A stretch of DNA of 64,000 nucleotides, taken from positions 185,627,801 to 185,691,800 of the forward strand of contig JAIOJX010000025.1 in assembly GCA_022376925.1 (NCBI GenBank), given 5' to 3'. The translations under genes were made by a program, and so were the position numbers. The notes beneath the pieces were generated by a model, which saw only the letters and a program-made list of their open reading frames with translations, searched no databases and was not told the origin of the DNA. The stretch comes from Tragulus kanchil. Lineage: Eukaryota; Chordata; Mammalia; Artiodactyla; Tragulidae. Below are positions 1 through 10,900 of the stretch, one piece after another (the first letter of the stretch is position 1; each line of letters opens with the position of its first letter).

Positions 1-394
1 CTGCGGCCGTGCCCTCTGAGAGAGCCGCCCCTGACCTCCGGGCTGCGTGTGGGGCCGCCTGTGGGCCTACGCCAAGGGTCAGTCTTGTCACTGCCTGTCG
101 GCCGGTGCGTCTCCCCAGCCTGACGGGAGGACGGGTATCAGCATCTCCCAGCAGCACCTGGAGTCTGGCTGGGGGGCTCCTGGCCGGGGGGCTCCTGGCT
201 GGGGCGTCGGGAGCAAGCAGAAGGCCCCCTGCAGGCACCGCCTCTGCCAGGCAGTCCTAGGGCCATCCTGACGCCCTCCCGGGGCCTGTCCCGCCCCAGC
301 TCTGGGCCCGCTTCCCGGACGACCGCCTGCGGCAGGCGCTCTCCCCCCGGCCCTGGCGGCAGAAGGGGACCCGTGGCTGGACGCGACAGGCGTT
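1..394. other. Intergenic sequence 3' of ABLIM2
   Basis: GC-rich, with a short imperfect duplication of ggggggctcctgg near 172-200. Short open frames exist on the plus strand but none carries a recognisable domain. Confidence 0.4.
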
Positions 395-400
395 AATAAA
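395..400 (+). terminator. Plus-strand AATAAA, possible end of a convergent transcript
   Basis: A canonical hexamer on the opposite strand, only about 40 bp from the ABLIM2 signal and pointing at it. No plus-strand gene was recognised in 1-394, so this may be the 3' end of a transcript that begins to the left of the window, or chance. Confidence 0.3.
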
Positions 401-419
401 AGTGGCTTCTCACTTTCAC

Positions 420-1804
420 GAGTTACAATACATCATCCTTTATTGTTCCAGGCGCCCCTGGGCCGACGTGACGTTCACTAGTGAGAACACAGGGGTTCCG
501 GTGGCTTGGGCTCAGGTCGCGACACAGCGGGACGTACATCAGATGCTGAGGACCCCCTCCCCGGCCAAGCCGGGCTGGCGAGAAGCCGGGCGCGCAGTGG
601 GACTGCAGGAAGCTGAGTCACGCTGACGTCACGGATGGGAAACACAGAAAGACGCGGGGGCACAAAGACGGGGCGCGCGCTCTGGGGACGGCCTTGCGGG
701 GCTTCCTAGGCCTCTCAACACACGGGACAAGCGTCAGCTCCCGCTCCACCCCGCACCTGCCCACGCGCGGGGGCCTTCCAGGGGCCCGACGGCCTCCCGG
801 GCCTAGCAGCCCCTCCCGCCCCACCTTCCTGGAGGGCCTGGGTGTCGCCGGCCTCAGGACGGGACACCAGCAGCGCCCCTGGGAGCGTCTGTGGTTTACG
901 GGGGGCAAAGTGGGAAGCCCCTGGCCACGTGGGGAAGAAGGTACACCTAAACCTGCGTCACGTGTGACGCTAGGACCGCAGTGGCCTTCATTCCCGGACT
1001 CCGGGCATCAGGAGGATGCTTCCCCCACGACCCAGCCGTGGCCACACTCAGGGGAGCTTACAGACAGCATCGTGGGGTGGGGGCCTGACTTTGGGGGTAC
1101 CGGTGCAACAGGCCAGACAGCAAAGCAGCACAGAGGCACCCACAAGGGCCCCGTGTCCTAGGAGCACGCGGAACCGGAGCCCGCAGGCGCGGGGTGGAGG
1201 CAAGGCCGCGCGCCCTCTCAGCGGGACCGTGAGCTTCAGCTCCTCATATATATCGTCTCTGTGGCTAAGTAGGCTCTACTCTTTAATAAAATAAAACCTT
1301 CTGTGTTACCTTAAAGATATCGTTGAGGCGTCTAAAGGATGATCGGGAAGAAAACTGCAGTGGGCGGAGGGCCGGCCGGGGGCGCCTTTAGGCGGAAGGT
1401 CCTCCCTGATCACAGGCTCAGCAGGCGGGCTGCAGGCAGCGACGCCCACGCCTCCGGCTGCCCGGCGCCCCGGGGGAGGGCCCGTGTGCCCGCCCGCGCC
1501 CCCAGGCTGAGCGGGGGCCCATCCCCATCACCCGTCAGCCCCTGCCGCCCACAAGCCGCCTTGAGTCTCCCGAGGGCCCAGCGCGGGGAGGGCACTGCAG
1601 GCAGGTGGAGGGTGGGCAGCCTGGGCCTAGCGCTCCCCGCTGTCCAGGGCGTCTCCCCAGGGGACGCGACTGCGGGGAAGGAGCCGTGCAAAGCCGGGTG
1701 TCAGGGCCCTGGGGCGGGCGCCTCCTCCCCGGCCCCCGCCGCCCCGCAGACACGGCAGAGCCAGGGCCCAGGGCCGCAGCAGGGTCCGGGGGCGCCCGCG
1801 GGCC
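420..1804 (-). other. ABLIM2: ABLIM2 3' untranslated region
   Basis: Sequence between the stop codon and the minus-strand AATAAA is GC-rich and shows no further splice sites. An alternative minus-strand ATTAAA lies at 1282-1287. The exact 3' end is inferred from the poly(A) signal only. Confidence 0.6.
439..444 (-). terminator. ABLIM2 poly(A) signal AATAAA
   Basis: The minus strand reads caATAAAgg context (plus-strand tttatt). It is the first canonical hexamer downstream of the stop codon; cleavage is expected near 415-425. Confidence 0.65.
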
Positions 1805-1918
1805 TCAGAACAGCAGCGCCTTCTTCTTCAGCCCGTTCCTCTTCCAGAGCGCCAGGCGGTCGAACTCCTCGGCGCTCATCCCAAACACCTCCCGGAACTC
1901 CTCCGGTGACAAGTGTCT
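1805..1918 (-). CDS. ABLIM2: ABLIM2 exon W16: C-terminal villin headpiece and stop
   Basis: The terminal coding exon: 37 residues plus TGA, phase 0, acceptor ggcttgaag. It encodes [20 protein letters not shown], then [17 protein letters not shown]. This is the three-helix headpiece core with the hydrophobic F-F/L core, the tryptophan cap and the basic KKKALLF C-terminus used for F-actin contact. Human ABLIM2 has GMSIEEF and RNDLKKK here (from memory). The stop position ends the protein at the family's usual place. Confidence 0.95.
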   Translation of the reverse strand, partial: RHLSPEEFREVFGMSAEEFDRLALWKRNGLKKKALLF

Positions 1919-4900
1919 CTTCAAGCCAAGAGGAAACCCAGAGGGGCGCCGTCAGCACCTCGGCCAGGCGCCCCGGAGGCGGGCTCTGCAGCGAGGCCGG
2001 CGGGCACTGAGCACCGCCGGGCCCTCTGGCTCGCAGCGGCCCTCTGCACCCCCAGCACCCTGCTCTGCAGTGGACAGAGCCGAGCCGGAGGAAGGAGGAG
2101 CGGTTAGGCTTCCTGCGGAGCTCAGCTGGTAGAGCATCCCCTGCGAGGCCGCGGACCCCGGTTCAGTTCCCGGGTCAGGAAGATCCTTGGGCTTCCCTGG
2201 TGGCTCGGATGGTAAAGAGTCCGCCTGCAGTGAGGAGACCTGGGTCCCATCCCAGGGCTGGGGCGATCCCTTGGAGAAGGAAATGGCTACCCAGGGGATC
2301 CAGTAAAAGGGCCTGAGAATCCCATGGACAGGGGAGCCTGGCGGGCTACAGTCCCTGGGGTCTTAAAGAGACAGACACAACGGAGAGACTTTCACTTTAG
2401 GGACCCACAGTGACCAGCTGCCTAGCAGGGGCCACAGCCCTGACTGCCAACACCTACAGAAGCGTCTCCCATCACGGACGGAGTTCAAAAGCAAGCCTGG
2501 AAAAGGCAGAAGTGCCCGTGTGGTCACGTGCACGGTTTGAGTTTCCTGGCCGCTGTGTGAGAGCGGGAAGTGCTGCCCGTTTCACAGATGAGGACACTGA
2601 GTCGGGCCGGCCCAGGCCTCAGTTCAAATCCTCCCTCCTCCCCACCTCTGCTGTGTGACCACGAGGGAGTTGTTGTCTCTCTGAGCCCCAACCTGGGGGC
2701 ACAGTGGAGAAGCCGGACAGCATGGTGTCAAGGGCACCCACGTCAGCTAGCTGCCGGAGTCTCAGTCTACAAACCTGTAAACGGGGCCACCTGGCGCCCC
2801 GGGAGTTGTGGGGCGCGTGGTCAGTGCAAGTCAGCGCTCGGGGCCGAGCCTGGCCACGGGCAGGAACGCGTGTGCTGAGCTGAACCTCGTCACGATGATC
2901 TGCGCTCAAACGCCCTCTGCTGCCGCCTGACGCCCCCGAGTCCTCGACTCCTCCTGGCAGGTGTCTGCTCCCATCGCCCCACGACTGCCTCCCCGGCCGG
3001 CGCTGAGGAGCTCCCCCTCCTCCCACGACTGCCTCCCCGGCCGGCGCTGAGGAGCTCCCCCTCCTCCCACGACTGCCTCCCCGGCCGGCGCTGAGGAGCT
3101 CCCCCTCCTCCTTCAAGACCTGGCTGGGGTGGGCACGGCGCGCTCTCCTGCAGGCTCCCCAGGGGAGGGAGGCCGAGGCCGGGGGCAGGACGGAAAGGAG
3201 GTGGGGCCGTCGGCCACAGAGGGCTCAGGCTCTGGCCCCGGAGGACCGGGCTCAAGACCCATCCCCACATAAAAGCCGTGGCCTCCGTGCAGCCGTGTGG
3301 ACGTCGACCTGGCCCTCCCTCCACATGCGCAGAGCGTCACCAGGAGGCCCAGCCGAGCCCAGAGGGTCCACGCCAGGGACTCACGCAGGTCCTGGGCGCC
3401 TGTGTCCATGGCAGAGTACCCACCACAGTCCAAAGCAGGGACAACGCAAGAGCCCCCGAAGGACAAACGGACACACAAAACGAGGCTGATTCAGGGGCTC
3501 GGTGACAGACTGCCAACACCTACAGAAGCGTCTCCCATCACGGACGGAGTTCAAAAGCAAGCCTGGAAAAGGCAGAAGTGCCCGTGTGGTCACGTGCACG
3601 GTTTGAGTTTCCTGGCCGCTGTGTGAGAGCGGGAAGTGCTGCCCGTTTCACAGATGAGGACACTGAGTCGGGCCGGCCCAGGCCTCAGTTCAAATCCTCC
3701 CTCCTCCCCACCTCTGCTGTGTGACCACGAGGGAGTTGTTGTCTCTCTGAGCCCCAACCTGGGGGCACAGTGGAGAAGCCGGACAGCATGGTGTCAAGGG
3801 CACCCACGTCAGCTAGCTGCCGGAGTCTCAGTCTACAAACCTGTAAACGGGGCCACCTGGCGCCCCGGGAGTTGTGGGGCGCGTGGTCAGTGCAAGTCAG
3901 CGCTCGGGGCCGAGCCTGGCCACGGGCAGGAACGCGTGTGCTGAGCTGAACCTCGTCACGATGATCTGCGCTCAAACGCCCTCTGCTGCCGCCTGACGCC
4001 CCCGAGTCCTCGACTCCTCCTGGCAGGTGTCTGCTCCCATCGCCCCACGACTGCCTCCCCGGCCGGCGCTGAGGAGCTCCCCCTCCTCCCACGACTGCCT
4101 CCCCGGCCGGCGCTGAGGAGCTCCCCCTCCTCCCACGACTGCCTCCCCGGCCGGCGCTGAGGAGCTCCCCCTCCTCCTTCAAGACCTGGCTGGGGTGGGC
4201 ACGGCGCGCTCTCCTGCAGGCTCCCCAGGGGAGGGAGGCCGAGGCCGGGGGCAGGACGGAAAGGAGGTGGGGCCGTCGGCCACAGAGGGCTCAGGCTCTG
4301 GCCCCGGAGGACCGGGCTCAAGACCCATCCCCACATAAAAGCCGTGGCCTCCGTGCAGCCGTGTGGACGTCGACCTGGCCCTCCCTCCACATGCGCAGAG
4401 CGTCACCAGGAGGCCCAGCCGAGCCCAGAGGGTCCACGCCAGGGACTCACGCAGGTCCTGGGCGCCTGTGTCCATGGCAGAGTACCCACCACAGTCCAAA
4501 GCAGGGACAACGCAAGAGCCCCCGAAGGACAAACGGACACACAAAACGAGGCTGATTCAGACTCGGGGACACGACTGGCCGAGGCTCAGCGTGTCCGACT
4601 CTCCGCAGCCCTGTGGATGGCTGCCCGACTGGCCTTGAGGGTTAATTTCTCTCACACAGGCGGGACCCCCGTCCAGGGCTGTACTTGCCGCCTCAACTGC
4701 CCTCCAGGTGGCGCTCATGGTAGAGGACCCGCCGCCAGCGCAGGAGACATAAGAGACGTGGGTTCGATCCCCGGGCCAGGAAGATGCCGGGAGGCGGGCG
4801 TGGCCCCCCCGCAGTCCGCTTGCCTGGAGAAGCCCATGGACCGAGGAGCCCGGCGGACAGCAGTCCACAGGGTCGCACAGAGCTGCACAGGACTGCAGTG

Positions 4901-7900
4901 ACGTGGCCCCCGCGCACGGCCGGCCACCGAGGGAGGGACGTGGCAGAGCACAGCGGACCCCAGAGGCTTCCTGACCCCGGCCAGCTCCCCGGCCGCTGGC
5001 TCCTGAAAGCTCCGGGAGGAGGCAGGCCTCCCTCCGGGTCCCCGCGAAGGCCGGGCGCGGCTGAGCTCCCCTCTGAGCCGGCAGAAAGGAAGCCCGGGGC
5101 ACGGCGCCTCGGAGGAGGGACGTTCCGGGGCAGGCCTCACTTCTGGGGTGCCCCGTCTCCCCAGCGAGCACCTCTGGGGAGGAGGCACGGTAGGGCTCCC
5201 GCAGGACGTCCGGGGCAGCGGAGTGGTGAAGACCTCGCAGCCAGGAGCCAGACCAGGAGCCCTGCCCCGGGCCCGGCCCCCCTGCTGTGCCGAGGGCACG
5301 ACCCCAGCCGTGACGTCGGTCAAGGGGAGTCATCTGTGTCTTCACCCTGTCTCCCTCCTCCTCCTGGTCCACCCGGTGGCCCAACCCACGCCCAGGCCCG
5401 GGCCTGGGTCTCAGCTCCGCCAGGAAGCCTCTCCCGACTGCCGGCCACCACGGGCTCCAGGCCCTCCAGCCTCGTTTCCACGGCGAGATACCCCCACTCC
5501 AGCCAGCCTCGCGCCTTCACACACGCCCCGGGAGGGCAGGGCCGGAGGGAGACGCCCGGGCCACTCGTTGCAGACTGTCCCCTCCACGGACGCCCCGCAG
5601 GTGACCTGAGAGCACGGGGTTGGGCCGCGGCGGGGGAACCAGGACAGAGGCTTGCCTCTCGGACTGGGCTTTACATGGAATTTACCCAATCTCAAGTTTA
5701 CACGATTCGCTTTTCAGTAACGGCTGGGCTCAACGATCGGGGTGGAAAATCCCTGAGAATTTAGCAACGGGAGCAGCTCCAGAGCCACGGATCTGAGAGC
5801 GTTGCTGGGTATGGCTCCCTCTGTAAGCAGCCCCCCGGGGGCATCAGGTGCCGGGACACAGAAATAAACCCGACCGGGTGCCCCGCCCCCCACAGAGGTC
5901 CCCCGCCTGCCAGGGAGGCGGGTCGGGGGCAGTGAAGGCCATTTGAGCGTGGTGGACCTGGAGGCCTTGACGTCCTAAAACTTCTCACCGAATAAACCAT
6001 AACTCTCAACGTTTAGGCTGGGACAATTCTTTAAGTCGGCGGCCTTGTAACTAGCTCCATCGGCAAGCGCTCCCTGGAGACAGGACTCCGTAAGGGCTGC
6101 GGAGTGTTTCCTGCCACATCCGTAAACAGGGACGTCACTGTCCTCAGGGACTGAAACCCTGGGCCCTGAGGAGATTCGGGAAGGAGAGCAACACCTGTTA
6201 TGGGAAAGCTGTCAGACTGGAGCCACTCCCCACGTGAGCCTGGAGGAGAGGAAGGCCAGGCTGGAAAACAGGAAGTGGCCCCAGAGAGAGGAGGTGGCAG
6301 GAAAGGGACGAGTGCCGCGAGCGCAGCGAGCCCAGACGGCAGCACCTCCCCCCACACAGAAAAGGGCTAAATTCCTTGAGACATCTGGGTTTCCTTAATT
6401 AACAGCAGTCAGGACCACCTGCCCCTTGTTGCCAACTTCTCGGTGACCTGGACGGCTGCCCACTCTAAGGGTCACTTAGATGCCGTCTCCTGGGCTTGAC
6501 GTCCTGAAACGTCCCCCTGGATAAAACCTAACTCTTGACGTTTAGGTTGGGGCTTTCACGTCGACAGCCTTGTATCCGGCTCCACCGGCGAGAGCTCCCT
6601 GGAGACAGGATCCAGTAACTGGAGCCTCTGCTCACGGCACGCGCTCCCCCGGGGACCGAGGGACGCACGGCTGCGCCAGGCGCGCGCACGCTCACACCCA
6701 GGGAGGCTGCACGTGTGCAAGGCGGCGGTGCCCACAGGACGCAGACGAGCCCCAGACGGGGCGGCCCCGCCTCCCACCCTCCCAGCAGGTGGCACGCGCA
6801 CACTCGGGCCTGCAGGCCGCGGCCCGGGGCCCTTTCGGAGAGGCTGCCGACGGCTGCTCCCCGGACCGCCCGCAGACGGGCAGGTACACCCAGCCGGCTT
6901 GGCCGGCGCGCCACGGAGGCCTGTCCACTCCAAAGCCGGGCCGCCTGTGCTGCCCGTCTGTGGCAGAGACCCCCAACCTCCCCTGGGCCACGGACCCTCT
7001 CAGACGCCGGTGAAGCGGCACCCCTCGGTAGGACCACGTGCACTCACACACCCGTGGCGCCCAGGGCTCCGCAGGTGCTGTGGACGCCCTCCGGCCTCCC
7101 TGGGGACCCCGCCAGCCCCGATGGGAGGGCACTGCCAGACTCAGGAAGGGACTTCACGACCCCTGCTGCCGTCCTCACCCCTGAGGGCTCCGCTCTCACT
7201 TCGCGGCCTCTGGAAATCCAGGCTTTGAGAGGTCGCGCGGGCAGACGGCCTGGGCGCAGGCCCTTCCCTCAGTCCTGCCCTCCCGCCTGCCGCGGGCTCC
7301 TGGAAGCATCCCGGCTTCGTGGTGAAGACCGGCCGCCTGGGCCTTCCCTGCTCCCGCCTGGCCACCGGCCCAGCCTCCACCATGCCGGGACCGGCCGCCC
7401 GGACCGCCCTGCAGGGCCCTCTCTGCACCCCTGCCTCGCCCGCCTCGCCAGGCTCAGACGCCCACCCAGCCCCCGCCACGCCAGCCCCTGCTCGAGGGGC
7501 GGCCGAGTGGGTGGGCTCAGGCCCAAGGCCCCCGTCAGCCCGTGGACCAGGGTGGCATGCCTCCAGAGCCTGGATCCCACGGCGCGCCCGCCCCGTCAGT
7601 CTGCGGAGGGGCCTCCTGCCAGGGGCCCGCGCTCCTTGACCTCAGCACCGTGACGACATCGTCGCTGTCAGAAGGACAGCGGCCCCTGCGGTCTGGGGAG
7701 CGTTCCCGTGGCCGGCGAGGGCCCCGGAGTGCTCCTCCCAGGCTCGCGGCCTCACCACAGCCTCCCGGGCAGGACGGGGACCGAGGCCCCGCGCTGCGGC
7801 CTGAGGTCCTGTGTCACGGAGTCCTCGCCCACGTCCTCCGCCACAGCTCTGCCCCACCGTGGGCACTGGTAAGTTGTGAACCATGCCAGCTCCCTGCCGC

Positions 7901-10900
7901 CCAAGCCTGCCATGCTCTCGCCCCACACAGCAGCTCCTCCTCGTTCTACAGGTCCCAGCTCAAACGTCCCCTCCTCCTGGGGGCCCTCCTGGGCTGCACC
8001 AGCCCAGCAAGCAGGCCCCGGGCTCTGTGTGCCCCTCCGCACTGCGCCCAGCCGGTATCTGCCTCGGCTCCCCGAGGGCCTCACCAAGGATGATTTGTAA
8101 GGCCGCATCTCTGAGCCCACATCTGTGCTCGCACCTCGCGAGCCACGCTGCCCCCGGCGTCCCCTCCTTCAGCAGGGCCTGCTCTGCACTGTGCCTCCCG
8201 CCTCCCTGCCCAGCCTCAGCCCCTAAAGCCCCGCCGCCTGTCTGACCTTCCAGAACGGCTCTCTCACCCGGGGAGGCCCGAGGGTCCCGGGAGGCGGGGC
8301 TGACACATCTCCCCTACACACCACGTGGCTGGGAGCCCAGTCTCCACCAGCACGTCGGGTTCTTATCAGACCCATCAGGCCGGTCGGAGGAGTCTAAACA
8401 AAGGCTGCCTTCTTCACTCTCAGGACCTGCGTCTCAGGTGCATTCCTGCCGCCTGGGCTTTTCCTGCCGGAGCAAACGCAGGGGTACATCTACCCCCGGG
8501 CCTGGCACCCACCGCGCTACCAGGATTTGCCTCCTCCAAGGTGTTACCTGACCTCTCACCAACCAACGACCACCTCTCCAAGCCTCTTGACAACGTTCTG
8601 CAGGGAAAACCCTTCCACAGCTCACAGGAGGCAGAAAACGCTTTCCAAGAGTCTAATAAATCCTGAAGCTACAGGAATGAACAAACTTATGTCTCATTGG
8701 CAAAAAATGCGTTGATTGTAATGATTCCTATTTTGATGAATAGAGATGTGTCTGAGCCCAGTTTATAATGGCTTAGAATGCACAGTCCGAAGCTGTGATT
8801 ATGTGTCTTCCAGTCTAATAAGCACCCCAATAAATGAAAGAAGTCAGCATTCTTCATTCCCGAGAAGGCTGCCTGAGGCCAGATGAAAGGAACCAGAAAA
8901 GCTCATCCAGAGGTTACCTAAGACCTGAGCAAAGGAGGGCAGGCCCTGCACGCACCCGGTCAGCAAGCCCAGCCTTGAACCGTTGCTGGAAAACTCAGCC
9001 AGCCCTCCCAGGGGAGGACGCGGGTTTTCGGGCACAAGGCTGCTGTGACCCCTCCGCCTGGCGGGGCAGTGCAGCTGTTCTTCCCACTGTGCCCAGAGCT
9101 CGGTCGTGGGGATCCTATCTAGCAGCAGTGACACAGGCCGACCTTCTAGCATCAGGACAGGACGTGGGAGGGACCCCCACGCCGCCGGCTACAAGGACAG
9201 GCGGGTCCCCATGAACCAGCACGGGAAGTGTTCACCTCAAATTCAGAAGGAAAAAGCAGAGGGCAGGCCACATCGACAGGACGGCCTCCTTGTCCAAAAC
9301 AGAGTTCAGTTATCTCTGGGCATGTGTGCCAAAAAAAAGAAACGAGGGAGATTTCTAGAAGCAGGTCCGCCCCGGAGCTAACAGGCGTCAGGACGCGGTG
9401 GGGGATTTCCATGGAATGCTTACGTTCTTCTTTGTACTTTTCCGGACTTTTACAGGAGTTAGGAATTGTTTTTGTATTGAAAATAAAGCTCTCTCCCGAG
9501 ACGAGAACATGGCTGTCTCTCCGCTCTGGCTGGGACGCCGGCCCCGCCCGGCGCCCCGCGCCTCGCCGCTCCGGAGCCCTCCTGGCGCTCGCCCAGCTCC
9601 CAGCCCGAAGCCCCTGGGACGGCCGTCTGGGCGGACCCCGCCCCTCCGCCTCCCGGCTCGGCTGAGGTCAGGAACAGCGTCCGTCCCTCGGTCGTGTTCA
9701 AGTCTCCGTGACCCCGTGGACTTAGCCCACGGGCTCCCCTGTCCGGGGGCTTCTCCGGGCGCGAACACTGGAGCGGGCGGGCCTGCCCTCCTCCAGGGGA
9801 TCTTCCCGGCCCCCGACGGAACCCAGGCCTCCCGCGCTGGCGGCAGATTCTTGGCCGTCTGAGTCACCAGGGAAGGGAGGTCTGGAGGAGAGCGATCAGA
9901 GCGACGCGCCCTCGGGTGTGCTCCTGGAGGGGTGGGCGCTTCAACCCCCGGCCCGGCGCCCGAGGCGCTCCTTTAGAAAGGGACCGTCTGCCCGGGTCAG
10001 CCACGGGCTACGCTGCCCCTTCATCCTGCAGCGGAACACAGGGTGGGGGCGGGAGCTGGCGAAGGTGCCCCCACTGCCGGGAGGGCGGCAAGTCCCGGCG
10101 GGCGGGGCCCTGCGGCCGCTGGCGGGGCAGGGGCTGTGGCGCCCTGCTCTGAGCTCGCCGCCCCTCACCCTGCGGGGGGCCCCGGGGCGGGCACAGACAC
10201 GCGTCCACGTGGGAGTCCTGAGGCAGGCCCTGACCGCGCCACCCGCCCGGAAGCGCCCGGCACAGCTGCCAAGGGCTCAGCTGCGGCAGGAGCCCAGAGG
10301 GGGTCCCTGCCGAGAACTCAGAGCTGTGCCCCGAGGCCCGGGCAGAGGCGGGACCCCATCTCCCCGGCCACGTGGCGAGCACCCCGTGAGCCCGATTCAG
10401 GGCCCGCTCTCTGCCGCGCGGGCGTCCCAGGTGGCGCGCGTGGTCAAGAACCTTCCCGCCAACGCAGACGACCCGGGGACGCGGGGTCCACCCCTGGAGG
10501 AAGCACGGCAACCCACTCCGATGTTCCTGCCCGGAGACTCCCGTGGACGGAGGAGCCCGGCGGGCCGCAGTCCCCGCGGCTACAGAGCAGGACACGGCTG
10601 AGCGACCGTCCAGCGCGGACAACGTCACGGACGCGGCCGCGGCTCCACCTCCTGGGCTCCGTCGCGTCTGGCCCTTTGCCCCGCTAGGGACTGTGGCCCA
10701 CCGGGCCCCGCTGTCCGTGAGATTTCCCAGGCGGGAACACTGGAGTGGGCGGCCACTTCCTCCGCCAGGGGGTCTTCCTGTCTCAGGGATCGAACCCGGA
10801 CCTCTGGCGTCGGCAGCTGGATTCTTGGCCGCTGAGCCACCTGGGAAGCCTTAATTAACGTCATCATCACGAGCAAATACCTTATAAAATATATTTAATG

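Larger units (their letters stand above)
2442..4560. repeat. Direct duplication D1 (copies 2442-3494 and 3508-4560)
   Basis: Two apparently identical 1053-bp copies, offset 1066 bp, separated by 13 unmatched bases (3495-3507). Both contain MIR sequence and a 44-bp x3 minisatellite. No exon is affected. Confidence 0.95.

Noticed and set aside
1283..1297. Plus-strand AATAAAATAAAA as a gene end
   Set aside because: It lies inside the inferred ABLIM2 3'UTR with no upstream plus-strand gene; more likely a decayed repeat tail.
2978..3109. CRISPR-like direct repeats
   Set aside because: The units are contiguous with no spacers, and the sequence is clearly mammalian.
8640..8840. AT-rich island resembling a mariner-type element end (ccagtctaataa)
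   Set aside because: Resemblance is too weak to name a family; recorded only as an AT-rich patch.
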